NCBI RefSeq assembly: GCF_900095725.1
Contig: NZ_FMMP01000006.1
Coordinates: 806,001 to 870,000 of the forward strand
Length of the DNA stretch: 64,000 nucleotides
From: Cellulosilyticum sp. I15G10I2
Lineage (GTDB): Bacteria > Bacillota > Clostridia > Lachnospirales > Cellulosilyticaceae
Direction of reading: 5' to 3'
Of this stretch, positions 34,932-42,913 are shown piece by piece. Made by a program: the position numbers and the translations under genes. How positions within the stretch are numbered: position 1 is the first letter of the stretch; each line of letters begins with the position of its first letter. The notes under the pieces are model-generated. The model ran no database searches and was not told the DNA's origin. It worked only from the letters and a program-made list of their open reading frames with translations.

Positions 34932-35438
34932 CTATTCAGCTAAAGTTTCTTCATTTGTCTCATACCAAAATACGTCTTCAACTTTAAGTCCTGCACCAAC
35001 TTTAATAATTTCGTTAGCAGGGTACTTCTTTAAGGCATCTTTATCAATCTTCTCAGGTGGCTGTACGATACAATCAGTCATGCCTAAACTTTTTAGCTTT
35101 TTAATAATTTCTGTAAGTTTAGCAGCTGCTTTAGGAAGAGATATTTTAGTGCTTTTTCTAAAGCCGGCCTTGCCAAAATTAAGTTCCTTTGTTTTCTTAT
35201 TCCCTAGATCATCTCTGTTACTTTCAACAAATTCTTTAACCTGTACTTCATATGCTTTAATCTGATCTTTAAATGGCTTGGCTTCTTCTTCAGCTTTAGC
35301 CTTAGCCTTATCAATCTGCTCATTCATTTTGCCTTCAACCTTAGTAATACTCCTTTGCCATTCACCTATCTGTTTAAGTGCTGCATCTACCTCTTCCCAA
35401 GTCTTAAGTTTTGTATCTTCCATTCTTACTCGTGCCAT
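34932..35438 (-). CDS. Gam-like host-nuclease inhibitor
   Basis: 168 residues, a long coiled coil (about 15-80) followed by LNFGKAGFRKSTKISLPK and a short alpha/beta end, matching the Mu Gam family that binds DNA ends and protects them from host exonuclease. Confidence 0.87.
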   Translation of the reverse strand: MARVRMEDTKLKTWEEVDAALKQIGEWQRSITKVEGKMNEQIDKAKAKAEEEAKPFKDQIKAYEVQVKEFVESNRDDLGNKKTKELNFGKAGFRKSTKISLPKAAAKLTEIIKKLKSLGMTDCIVQPPEKIDKDALKKYPANEIIKVGAGLKVEDVFWYETNEETLAE

Positions 35439-35454
35439 GTTTGTTCCTCCTTGT

Positions 35455-35652
35455 TTATACGCATTTTGTTATCTTTGGTAATGTCTCTTCTCGGTCTGCA
35501 TGCCTGTGTATTATAACCATTTCTTGTGGAGTGTCTCTTTCAACCATCCAATTCTCCCAATTCAATCCCTTTTTGCTCATGAAAATCCTTTGTTTCTTGG
35601 TTGGTGCTTTAAGATGTTTTGACATCCTATTCCTCCTTAAGTGCTTAATCAT
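35455..35652 (-). CDS. Small basic phage protein
   Basis: 65 residues, Lys/Arg-rich (MIKHLRRNRMSKHLKAPTKK). Overlaps the next upstream gene by four bases. No family recognised. Confidence 0.5.
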   Translation of the reverse strand: MIKHLRRNRMSKHLKAPTKKQRIFMSKKGLNWENWMVERDTPQEMVIIHRHADREETLPKITKCV

Positions 35653-35951
35653 TTATTTAAGACTTTAATGTCTAAAACCTTGTAACCTATCTGCATGATA
35701 TAGATACTTCTTTTACCTTTCTCTGTGAAATGAAACTGCCAGCATTCCCTCTCATCTTCAAATTCTTTATATTTATCTTTTAAGGAGCTGCACCCCCACC
35801 CACCACTCGGTTTATAGTATCCGTGATGCTCAAGTCCACCTTTGTATTTCCCTTGTATCTTTGCTGTTCCACCCAAGCATTTTATTGTAAGCTCTATTTC
35901 TGTGCCTATTTCTAATGTCTTAATTAGGTTGATAGTACTTAGATCATCCAA
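35649..35951 (-). CDS. Small phage protein of unknown function
   Basis: 100 residues, beta-rich (IELTIKCLGGTAKIQGKYKG). No family recognised. Confidence 0.55.
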   Translation of the reverse strand: MDDLSTINLIKTLEIGTEIELTIKCLGGTAKIQGKYKGGLEHHGYYKPSGGWGCSSLKDKYKEFEDERECWQFHFTEKGKRSIYIMQIGYKVLDIKVLNK

Positions 35952-35964
35952 TTAATCACCTTCT

Positions 35965-36156
35965 CTAATACTTATGTGTGCTTAACATTGTCTTTCTACT
36001 TAAATTCCTTTTAGCAAGCACCCAATCACACATACTTTTATGTCTTTCTTTGTATTCATACTCTTTTGCAGCTCTAAATTCCCTATAACTTTTGCATGTG
36101 CTGTGGCATCCTAAAACCCTATCTGTACAGCCTCTGCATTTATTCATCTTCATCAC
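35965..36156 (-). CDS. Small cysteine-containing phage protein
   Basis: 63 residues with CRGCTDRVLGCHSTCKSY near the start, a likely zinc-binding knot, followed by a Glu/Lys helix. No family assigned. Confidence 0.6.
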   Translation of the reverse strand: MMKMNKCRGCTDRVLGCHSTCKSYREFRAAKEYEYKERHKSMCDWVLAKRNLSRKTMLSTHKY

Positions 36157-36298
36157 TCACATTACCTGTAAGAGACATAAGCCACTCTTTAATTCTCTGT
36201 GCTTCTTCAGGTGTTTGATCTTCTTTAAAGCTAATGCTTATTTCACCATCTTCTGTTGTTAATATGTCTTCAACAAGATCCTCTATCTGTCTACTCAT
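36140..36298 (-). CDS. Small acidic phage protein
   Basis: 52 residues from ATG 36298 (MSRQIEDLVEDILTTEDGE). Overlaps genes on both sides by 8-17 bases, as in the rest of this operon. No family recognised. Confidence 0.55.
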   Translation of the reverse strand: MSRQIEDLVEDILTTEDGEISISFKEDQTPEEAQRIKEWLMSLTGNVSDEDE

Positions 36299-36512
36299 CT
36301 TCTTCCTCCTCGATTTGTATTCTTACAAACTTATTACCCCATACCTCTTCCCACTTATAAGTTACTAAATTTCGATAGATACATTTGCTTATGTAGTCGC
36401 CTTCTATTCCTGTTATTTGACTTAATTCTTTACGTGTATCTGTTACTACTAGGGGTAGTTCATATTTATCGTTTGAAACTGCCATATACACTATCATAAG
36501 CTGTTTAAGCAA
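36291..36512 (-). CDS. Small phage early protein
   Basis: 73 residues (MLKQLMIVYMAVSNDKYELP), ending in an acidic tail. The pattern RKELSQITGIEGDYISKCI could be a small DNA-binding helix pair. Function unknown. Confidence 0.55.
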   Translation of the reverse strand: MLKQLMIVYMAVSNDKYELPLVVTDTRKELSQITGIEGDYISKCIYRNLVTYKWEEVWGNKFVRIQIEEEEDE

Positions 36513-36735
36513 TCAGATGCTCTGGGATTCCGAAAACTTTTATAGTGTTTCCTGCCTTATCTTTTGCCTCAAAGACCTCTACTGGTACTACATCAAGAGC
36601 ACTGTTTGCTGTATAATTAGCATCAATAAAATCAAGGATAGATGATACCGCTTCTTCTTTACTGTCAACGCCAGCTTCTAGGGCATTTACTGCACATTTT
36701 ACCACATCTTTTAAACTTAAATTATTTGCTTTCAT
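36505..36735 (-). CDS. Small phage early protein
   Basis: 76 residues (MKANNLSLKDVVKCAVNALE). No family recognised. Confidence 0.55.
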   Translation of the reverse strand: MKANNLSLKDVVKCAVNALEAGVDSKEEAVSSILDFIDANYTANSALDVVPVEVFEAKDKAGNTIKVFGIPEHLIA

Positions 36736-36747
36736 AGCGATTCCTCC

Positions 36748-36894
36748 TTATTCTCTAGCCCATATTTCTCTATTAACTTGATCTGTGTCCTTTTCTTCAA
36801 GATGCTTGGTAAAATTCATCTTTGCTAGACCTTTTTTTATTCTCTCGGCATCTGCTTTATCTTTCACATCATATCTAATAAATACTTGGATCAT
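36748..36894 (-). CDS. 48-residue phage early protein
   Basis: Starts at ATG 36894 (MIQVFIRYDVKDKADAERIKK). It fills the space between the HNH gene and its neighbour with tight spacing. No family recognised. Confidence 0.5.
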   Translation of the reverse strand: MIQVFIRYDVKDKADAERIKKGLAKMNFTKHLEEKDTDQVNREIWARE

Positions 36895-36905
36895 GATTCA
36901 CCTGC

Positions 36906-37637
36906 TTAATAATCTATTTCTTTTTCTAATAAGGCATCTTCTGTAGTCCAGATAAAACCTATAGCCGGTCTATCTTCTTTTAATGCCTGTCGTATAGACC
37001 ATGGTGTTGTGTAATTTGCTTGTGCAGCTTGTATCAGACTCTTATATTCAGCTAATACCTCTCCTGTTACTTCATCAAGCTGAGCTACAGGTTTTCTTAT
37101 AACTGGCAGAGCTTGCTTTTGCATTAACTCATATCGTGTTATAAAACCTAAGTTTTCCACCCTGTTATTGGCCTTATTTCCATCCTTATGATAACTTACA
37201 TGACCTTTAGGTGGATCTCCTAGAAATAGTTTTATTACCCATTCGTGACCTCTAAAGATATATGGAACTCCGTTGATCCTCATGCCAATTGTTGTACTAG
37301 TATCCTTAACGCCCATGTAAGGTACCCTGTAAATCCATCTATCCTGTACCTTTGATCTATACCGCCCATAGCTGCTTACTTGCCACCCTCTATCTGCATT
37401 AGGAATATCTCGCCACACTTCATCTTTTATGACTTCTTTTGCAAGTAGTCCTCTATAAACACTAATAGGGGTATCTGCATCTACAATATAGCAACCTAAG
37501 ATTTTCATTTTGCAACATAATCTCTTAGAGCTTCTTAATGAACTTATTGATCTTCCAGTTATTCCTGAAAGTATCTTGTAGGTTGTTTTCTTTCTTTCAC
37601 CTGTCTTGGGATCAAATAAATATAACTGCTTTTCCAT
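36906..37637 (-). CDS. NUMOD4/HNH homing-type endonuclease
   Basis: 243 residues from ATG 37637 after GGGAGATGAACAA. NUMOD4-like stretch EVWRDIPNADRGWQVSSYGR (about 70-90) is followed by an HNH core (VSYHKDGNKANNRVENL, about 145-162) and a C-terminal NUMOD1-like helix-turn-helix (SLIQAAQANYTTPWSIRQAL). Inserted between MuB and the small early genes; such endonucleases are often independent mobile genes in phages. Confidence 0.85.
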   Translation of the reverse strand: MEKQLYLFDPKTGERKKTTYKILSGITGRSISSLRSSKRLCCKMKILGCYIVDADTPISVYRGLLAKEVIKDEVWRDIPNADRGWQVSSYGRYRSKVQDRWIYRVPYMGVKDTSTTIGMRINGVPYIFRGHEWVIKLFLGDPPKGHVSYHKDGNKANNRVENLGFITRYELMQKQALPVIRKPVAQLDEVTGEVLAEYKSLIQAAQANYTTPWSIRQALKEDRPAIGFIWTTEDALLEKEIDY

Positions 37638-37700
37638 TTGTTCATCTCCCTTGATAGAGGGCTGCAATACCCTCTATTTTGGACAATTATCTTGCAAATT

Positions 37701-38624
37701 TTATAACATCATCATTGAACTTGCTTCCATAATGATATCTGCTGTTATCTTGTTTTTATTACCTAGTGCTCTTTGAATATTCTTCATAGTTCTATCCAGT
37801 AATCTAAAGCATCCGCTATTATCATTTGTAGCTCTCACTATAAGCTCTTCAACAGCTTTCTGAGTAATATCAAGACCATCTAGATACTGTACAACCTCTT
37901 CTCTTGCAAGTCCTTTTAGTCTATAGTACTGATCTATCCTATTTGCAAAACGCTGATCATAATTCTTGATGTCTATTTCAAGCCTTGGTTCTCCAGCCAC
38001 TAACAAACCTACGTCACTTTGATCAAATATACTTCTTAGCATTTCTAGTTTTGCAGTGGTATCTCTGCTGATCAGCTTGTCCGCTTCATCTACAATGATC
38101 AGATATCCTCTGTTAATATTAAAAAATTTCTTGATGTTGTTTGCTCTTTCTGAGTTAGTTCCTTTGCCTTTTGGCAAGCCTATTCCTTTTTCTATAGCAA
38201 AGAGTAAATCTCTACCGCTCATCATGCTGTCACATTCGATATAAACAACTTTATCAAATGTTGCATACTTCTTAAGGGTCATGGTCTTACCGAATCCGCT
38301 TTTGCCTACTATGCATCCAAGAAGCATTTCATCTTGGCAAGCTCTCGCTACAGACATGATACTGCTTGCATCTATGCTTCTAAAAAATTCCCTGTTAATT
38401 GATTTCTTTTCTTCTGAGTCAGCCTGTGTTGTAATATCAATGCCTGTCCCTTCCATGTAAGCTACAATCTTATTTTCAATATTAGTTGGATCACTTGCAT
38501 ACTTCCCATTGAGATATTGACTAAGTGCGCTTCTTCCAATACCCATTGCATCACTTACCTCTGTAATGCTTTTGTTATTTTCATCTATATAATTCTTTAG
38601 TTTCTCAGCTAATGACATATTCAT
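37701..38624 (-). CDS. MuB-like target-selection ATPase
   Basis: 307 residues. An N-terminal helix-turn-helix (about 18-42) precedes an AAA ATPase with Walker A GKSGFGKT (107-114) and Walker B LIIVDEAD (DE 179-180). MuB binds target DNA, delivers it to the transposase and gives target immunity. Lies eight bases after MuA in the same operon. Confidence 0.93.
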   Translation of the reverse strand: MNMSLAEKLKNYIDENNKSITEVSDAMGIGRSALSQYLNGKYASDPTNIENKIVAYMEGTGIDITTQADSEEKKSINREFFRSIDASSIMSVARACQDEMLLGCIVGKSGFGKTMTLKKYATFDKVVYIECDSMMSGRDLLFAIEKGIGLPKGKGTNSERANNIKKFFNINRGYLIIVDEADKLISRDTTAKLEMLRSIFDQSDVGLLVAGEPRLEIDIKNYDQRFANRIDQYYRLKGLAREEVVQYLDGLDITQKAVEELIVRATNDNSGCFRLLDRTMKNIQRALGNKNKITADIIMEASSMMML

Positions 38625-38632
38625 CTCTCCTT

Positions 38633-40720
38633 TTATCCTAATTGTGCAAAGACTTCATCTGCTTTACGTTTCCAATAGTCATTTTGTAATTCAGCACTCT
38701 TTTTAATTTCACTATGAGTGATAGCTTCTTCTTTCTGCTTCTTGGCAGCTTTCTTATCAGTAATGTACCTGTTATTGGTAACTATAGCTGATACCTTCTG
38801 TGCTGCTATATCTATTTGCGGAGCTACTACTTTCTTGCCAGCATCCTCAAGATTAAGTTCTTTTCTTTCCTCTGCACTAGCACGTCTGTATCTAAGAGTA
38901 TCCTTAGTTCTTCTTTCAGTTCGTTTTTGGTCTCTAAGATGCTCAACAAGTCCTGCTTCACTAAGTTTTGGTGCTATAAGAAGTAATTCATGCGATACTG
39001 CCTCGCATATAGAGTCACCTGACATATCATAGATTTTGACTCTCGTTACATCATTTGGATGATATTTGAATTGAACTTTTTCACCCTCATGGTTTGCTAA
39101 CAGTTCGTTTTGATAATAGATTTTCTTGCCTTCAAAGGTTATCTGTATTCCTGATCTTCTGATAACTCTCATAGAGCCTTCCATCAGCATTGCTCTTGCC
39201 ACATCTATTGGTGGTGGTGCCATAAAGTATCTTTCAACTGAGTTAAACACCGATATAGGAGCTGGTGTATTTTCACCCTGTTCTATAAGTCCTTGGTGCC
39301 TTCTAGCGTGATACCTCTCAACTACCCATTTCTCAAAGAGCTCTGCAAATTCCTCAATAGGCATTAGTTCTCCTCTCTCAAGCATGCCTTCTATATCTTT
39401 CACAACTTTACTAGATGTCTTGCTTCCAGTAAGTGTTCCAGTATAAGAAGCTATTCTTTTTGTAAACTGTCCGCATACTCTTCCAAAGAACCTCTCGACT
39501 TGAGCCTTTGACCAAGGTTGATAGGGAATACTTCTCATATCATCCTGTATGCCTACACATCTAAAGAACCCTTCTGTATCTTCATCAAATGTAAATCTTT
39601 CCGTCCTAGCTCTTCCAGTAAGCGTTTGAGCCGTGAAGTCTTTACCATTATCTATGAGTAAATACTTAGGAACGCCATAGGGAAGTGCTTTATTTTCTTT
39701 TGGATAAACCATGCTGATAATACTTTGCTTGATGATACTTGCATCTGGACACTCACATACAACCCATCCAACCAAGCATCTTGTTCTCATATCTATCCAA
39801 GCTACGAGCATCGGCCTTATAGCCTGATAAGAACCATTTGCCCTCTTTACCCTTACCCAGCAGTCAAAAGTATGTGCATCTCCTTGAACTACTTCTAATG
39901 GCTGCAATGCCCCTAAATTCCTTCTACGCTTGATCATATATTGGTTTCTCCAATATCTAAGCCCTCTGGCTGCTAAAGCTTTTACTCCTTCTCCATCTTG
40001 ATCATTTAGGTATTTTACATATCTTAGAACTGTATCATAGGATGGCACTGTCCAGCCTTTGTCTTCAGCTGCATCTAAAAGATCTTCATATAGATTAGTA
40101 GTTGAATTAAGATTCCTGCTGAATGTCTCATCATAATAGAGATTTTCGATAAACACTTTAACTTCTTCTTTTAGACTTGGAAATGTATTATCTTCCTTTG
40201 GTTTTCTAGCACATGCAAGTATCCTATAATGTCCATAATTTTCTCCTGTATTAAGCTCTTGTATGGTAGCTACTGCATCAGCTTCTATGTAGTCAGTTAC
40301 TCTTCTTTGTATTGTCTTTGCTGATACACCGTATTTATTAGCTAAAAAAGTTTTAAATTCACCAGCTGTCATTTCTAACTCTTTACCTAAATACTTCTCA
40401 ATATATCTTGCGACTTCAACCGCTTCAAAAAAGTGCTGTGGGAAGCGTTCTTTATACCAGTTAATATCTGTATAAACATACCATGCGACTTCATCACTGT
40501 TAGCCTTTTCTTTCTGCACTTGCTGAGATTTATACTTTCGTCTTGCCTGAGTACTTAGGGAAGTAAGAGATATAAGAACTCGTTCCTTGCCTCCGTTTGT
40601 GTTTTCTTCTGTCTTAGTTTTAAAACTTGTACTTTGCCTCTGAATCTTCTTTTTCATGGCTTCATAGCTTGTATTTTCTAATATTGCTGCATCATCTAAT
40701 GTCACATAAATATCATCCAT
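38633..40720 (-). CDS. MuA-like DDE transposase
   Basis: 695 residues. An N-terminal winged-helix/end-binding region (about 1-150) is followed by a catalytic integrase core with acidic residues at about Asp281 (GDAHTFD), Asp357 (LLIDNGKDF) and Glu409 (SKAQVERFFG). The MuA-type beta barrel and a basic C-terminus (MuB contact) come after. It catalyses prophage integration and replicative transposition. Family length about 660-700. Confidence 0.95.
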   Translation of the reverse strand: MDDIYVTLDDAAILENTSYEAMKKKIQRQSTSFKTKTEENTNGGKERVLISLTSLSTQARRKYKSQQVQKEKANSDEVAWYVYTDINWYKERFPQHFFEAVEVARYIEKYLGKELEMTAGEFKTFLANKYGVSAKTIQRRVTDYIEADAVATIQELNTGENYGHYRILACARKPKEDNTFPSLKEEVKVFIENLYYDETFSRNLNSTTNLYEDLLDAAEDKGWTVPSYDTVLRYVKYLNDQDGEGVKALAARGLRYWRNQYMIKRRRNLGALQPLEVVQGDAHTFDCWVRVKRANGSYQAIRPMLVAWIDMRTRCLVGWVVCECPDASIIKQSIISMVYPKENKALPYGVPKYLLIDNGKDFTAQTLTGRARTERFTFDEDTEGFFRCVGIQDDMRSIPYQPWSKAQVERFFGRVCGQFTKRIASYTGTLTGSKTSSKVVKDIEGMLERGELMPIEEFAELFEKWVVERYHARRHQGLIEQGENTPAPISVFNSVERYFMAPPPIDVARAMLMEGSMRVIRRSGIQITFEGKKIYYQNELLANHEGEKVQFKYHPNDVTRVKIYDMSGDSICEAVSHELLLIAPKLSEAGLVEHLRDQKRTERRTKDTLRYRRASAEERKELNLEDAGKKVVAPQIDIAAQKVSAIVTNNRYITDKKAAKKQKEEAITHSEIKKSAELQNDYWKRKADEVFAQLG

Positions 40721-40869
40721 TGTGTCCCTCCTTTACAAAGGAGCCTATCAAGTGGTATACTGTAATTGACTTTTTTGGAAAGTGCCTTTGCTTTATTGCA
40801 GGGCGCTTTTTCTATTTTTACATATCTCATCTCGTGCTCCTTTGCTTAATGTAGTTATCTTGAATCAAT

Positions 40870-41190
40870 TCACTTTGCTTCATCTTGCATCTCTTTAAGC
40901 TTATACTCACAAGCTCCAATTTCCTTAACCACAAGCTCCCAAAGTTGCCTAGCTGAAAGCAGTTCCGCTCCTTTCGTTGCCATAACCTGCTGTATTTCTT
41001 TTTTAATCTCAGCTTCAAGCTGCTCCTGCTTCTTCTCCAGTTCCCCTGACTGTCCTTCTAAAAATGTGATTCTATTTTTATAAAACTCTTCCATTGTCTG
41101 CTGATCTAGTATCTTAGTTGTTGCAGTATCTGATGTAATCTTGCTTAATAGCTCATTGACTTTATCTGTCCCAACATGATTGATTGTCAC
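40870..41190 (-). CDS. Small phage early protein (coiled coil)
   Basis: 106 residues, with a coiled coil of about 60 residues in the middle (SGELEKKQEQLEAEIKKEI). It starts two bases after the Ner-like gene and precedes MuA by about 150 bp. No family recognised. Confidence 0.6.
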   Translation of the reverse strand: MTINHVGTDKVNELLSKITSDTATTKILDQQTMEEFYKNRITFLEGQSGELEKKQEQLEAEIKKEIQQVMATKGAELLSARQLWELVVKEIGACEYKLKEMQDEAK

Positions 41191-41191
41191 T

Positions 41192-41407
41192 TTATATCAC
41201 CTCTTTCATTTCATGGTCTAATTTTAAAACTGTAATGATCTTAGGAATATACTTTGTTCCTTTTCTTCTGCCATGAGTTATATGCCATATATATTCCTCT
41301 GTAGCTCCTACTGCCTCTGCAAGTTCTCTTTGAGTCATCCCTACTTCTATAAGCTTCTTTCTGACTTCTATTCCAAAAAGAACCTTGGGATCTTTTAATT
41401 TTGTCAT
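41192..41407 (-). CDS. Ner-like early HTH regulator
   Basis: 71 residues from ATG 41407, after AAGGAGGATGCAT. One XRE-type helix-turn-helix (MTQRELAEAVGATEEYIWHI, about 24-44). First clear gene of the leftward early operon, as Ner is in Mu, where it downregulates early and repressor promoters. Confidence 0.75.
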   Translation of the reverse strand: MTKLKDPKVLFGIEVRKKLIEVGMTQRELAEAVGATEEYIWHITHGRRKGTKYIPKIITVLKLDHEMKEVI

Positions 41408-41628
41408 ATGCATCCTCCTTGCCTGCTTAAATGTCTATGCTTCTTGTGTTTTTACTCCTTCCAGTGCCTTTTGGATATATAAGCACTCTCCCTTCTCTTT
41501 AGATATGACTTCTAGATAGGGTGTATAATTAAAACTTAAAATGGGATTTTTTGGATATTTTCTGAAAATATATTTAAATATCCGGCTGGGTGTGTTACTA
41601 TTTTGGTAGGTTTTCATATCATATTATA

Positions 41629-41658
41629 ATTATAATTCAACGAACGTTGAATTGTCAA
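41629..41658 (-). promoter_or_regulatory. Early leftward promoter overlapped by operator O1
   Basis: On the minus strand TTGACA (41653-41658) and TATAAT (41629-41634) are 18 bp apart, a near-consensus promoter. The spacer contains the repressor-type site TTCAACGAACGTTGAA (41636-41651), so bound repressor would block the early operon. Confidence 0.85.
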
Positions 41659-41666
41659 GGTAAAAA

Positions 41667-41713
41667 TAAAACAATTGTTGAATTATAGGTGTTTAAGTTC
41701 AACAACTATTGAA
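41667..41713. promoter_or_regulatory. Operators O2 and O3 before the repressor gene
   Basis: Sites of the form TTCAAC-N4-GTTGAA: O2 at 41667-41682 (right half exact, left half two mismatches) and O3 at 41698-41713 (one mismatch), just before the repressor ribosome site. They suggest cooperative binding and autoregulation. Confidence 0.75.
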
Positions 41714-41727
41714 CAAGGGAGGCTTTT

Positions 41728-42192
41728 ATGAATAATATTGATCCGATTGCTTTTGGACAGAGACTTAAAGAAGCATTGAAAAATAATAATATTACGCAAA
41801 AAGATATCGCCCAAAAGATTGGCGTATCTAAAACTTCTATAAATAACTACGTTCAAGGGCGTATTCCTGATGCTGTCATACTATACCAATTAGCTTTAAA
41901 TTGTGATGTTTCTGTTGAGTGGCTTCTAACAGGAAATGATTCTAAAACTGTAAGTTCAACTTACGTTGAATCTGTTAAAACTGAGGGTACTCTCGTGCTC
42001 TTAAGTAGAGAAGAAGAATATCTTATTAATTTAGTTAGACAATTACCTCCTCGTGATCGAATAAAACTTGAAGGTATTGTTGAAGAAAAAGTGGCTGAAT
42101 GTGGGGTATCTAAGAACACAGTGCCAAACTCATCAGCCTACACGACTGGAAACGAAGACGGTGAAGAAGCAGCTACACTTGAGTTAGCTTAA
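41728..42192 (+). CDS. Prophage repressor (XRE family)
   Basis: 154 residues. N-terminal HTH (about 10-65: NITQKDIAQKIGVSKTSINNY), then a linker and an acidic C-terminal part. Transcribed divergently from the early operon and surrounded by matching operators, so it is the lysogeny repressor. It lacks a visible LexA/CI-type peptidase domain, so induction is probably not by RecA-mediated self-cleavage. Confidence 0.85.
   Translation: MNNIDPIAFGQRLKEALKNNNITQKDIAQKIGVSKTSINNYVQGRIPDAVILYQLALNCDVSVEWLLTGNDSKTVSSTYVESVKTEGTLVLLSREEEYLINLVRQLPPRDRIKLEGIVEEKVAECGVSKNTVPNSSAYTTGNEDGEEAATLELA
41955..41970. promoter_or_regulatory. Intragenic operator O4 inside the repressor gene
   Basis: TTCAACTTACGTTGAA, exact match to TTCAAC-N4-GTTGAA, lies within the repressor coding sequence about 240 bp after O3. 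Confidence 0.7.
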
Positions 42193-42268
42193 TTTTTTAT
42201 GTCTCTTATGGTATGATTTCATATCATTATTAAAAATTACATTTATAAGGAAGTAACTCACATTATAG

Positions 42269-42373
42269 TGTCCCATTGCATCTTTGATAAACTATAATTA
42301 AGTATTGCCTTGAATCCATTGATATTCAATCAATGGGACATATTCCTAATGATTTTGCATGTTTGTCCCATTG
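42269..42373. repeat. Three copies of TGTCCCATTG at the early end of the prophage
   Basis: Exact decamers at 42269-42278 (+), 42331-42340 (inverted) and 42364-42373 (+), just after the repressor gene. Their number, mixed orientation and position fit transposase-binding sites at the left end of a Mu-like genome. Confidence 0.75.
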
Positions 42374-42854
42374 TAATTTGCTGATTTTAGTATAAAATAT
42401 AGCATCATGGTTCGATTAATAACAGTAGTGTTATGCTTTTGTTACTACCTTATAACGCTTGATACATATAGCTTTTAAAGATTTTAGCACATATAGAATA
42501 ACAGTCCAGTAACACTACTTTAACAAATAACACTGGTTTTACTAGATCATAGGCTGATGAGTGCGCTGACTTCTGTAACTCAAAATGCAAAAAAGCTTAT
42601 GAGCCCTTATATTTCAAGGCTTATAAGCTTTATAGCTACATTTGCAACATTATTGTCAGTGTTCATCCCACTTATTCACATATTGTTGTGGATGAATCCC
42701 ATGTTATCAATGGTTTTCCCTATTTATCTCTCGTTATCCCGGTTTTATTTATTGGACAGTTATTCTACAAATGTACAATAACTTCAAATTTTAGCTTAAT
42801 AACCCACAACTCTTTAAAAACGCGTATATTAAAAAGGATTTGTTAATACTTTAG
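42374..42854. other. Prophage-host boundary region without a supported gene
   Basis: About 480 bp of AT-rich DNA after the last TGTCCCATTG copy. AGTAGTGTTA (42424-42433) recurs inverted as TAACACTACT (42509-42518) and could mark further transposase sites or the prophage end. No convincing coding sequence; the exact end was not resolved. Confidence 0.5.
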
Positions 42855-42883
42855 TTGAATTATATTGAAAAAATAGGTATAAT
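42855..42883 (+). promoter_or_regulatory. Promoter of mltG
   Basis: TTGAAT (42855-42860), 17-bp spacer, TATAAT (42878-42883), then AAGGAGATTATT before the mltG ATG. Confidence 0.8.
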
Positions 42884-42913
42884 TTTTATAAAATAGTATT
42901 TAAGGAGATTATT

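Larger units (their letters stand above)
9985..42519. mobile_element. Mu-like transposable prophage (ends approximate)
   Basis: Contains a Mu-type repressor region, MuA/MuB transposition genes, Gam, GemA and Mor regulators. After these come Mu-order head genes (DUF3486, terminase, DUF935 portal, F-like, protease, capsid, DUF1320, G-like) and contractile tail, baseplate and fibre genes, nearly all on the minus strand. It sits between dut and mltG. The right (early) end lies after the repressor, somewhere in 42370-42840. The left (late) end is either near 9985, including a tyrosine recombinase/XRE pair, or near 11312-11378. Exact terminal TG..CA and the 5-bp target duplication were not resolved. 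Confidence 0.88.

Noticed and set aside
41435-41617. 60-codon minus-strand frame before the Ner-like gene
   Set aside because: It would start about five bases after the predicted early transcription start, has no ribosome site and no recognisable family. It is more likely the early leader RNA.
42557-42781. 74-codon plus-strand frame in the prophage-mltG gap
   Set aside because: No ribosome site, no family, and a hydrophobic composition expected from AT-rich DNA.
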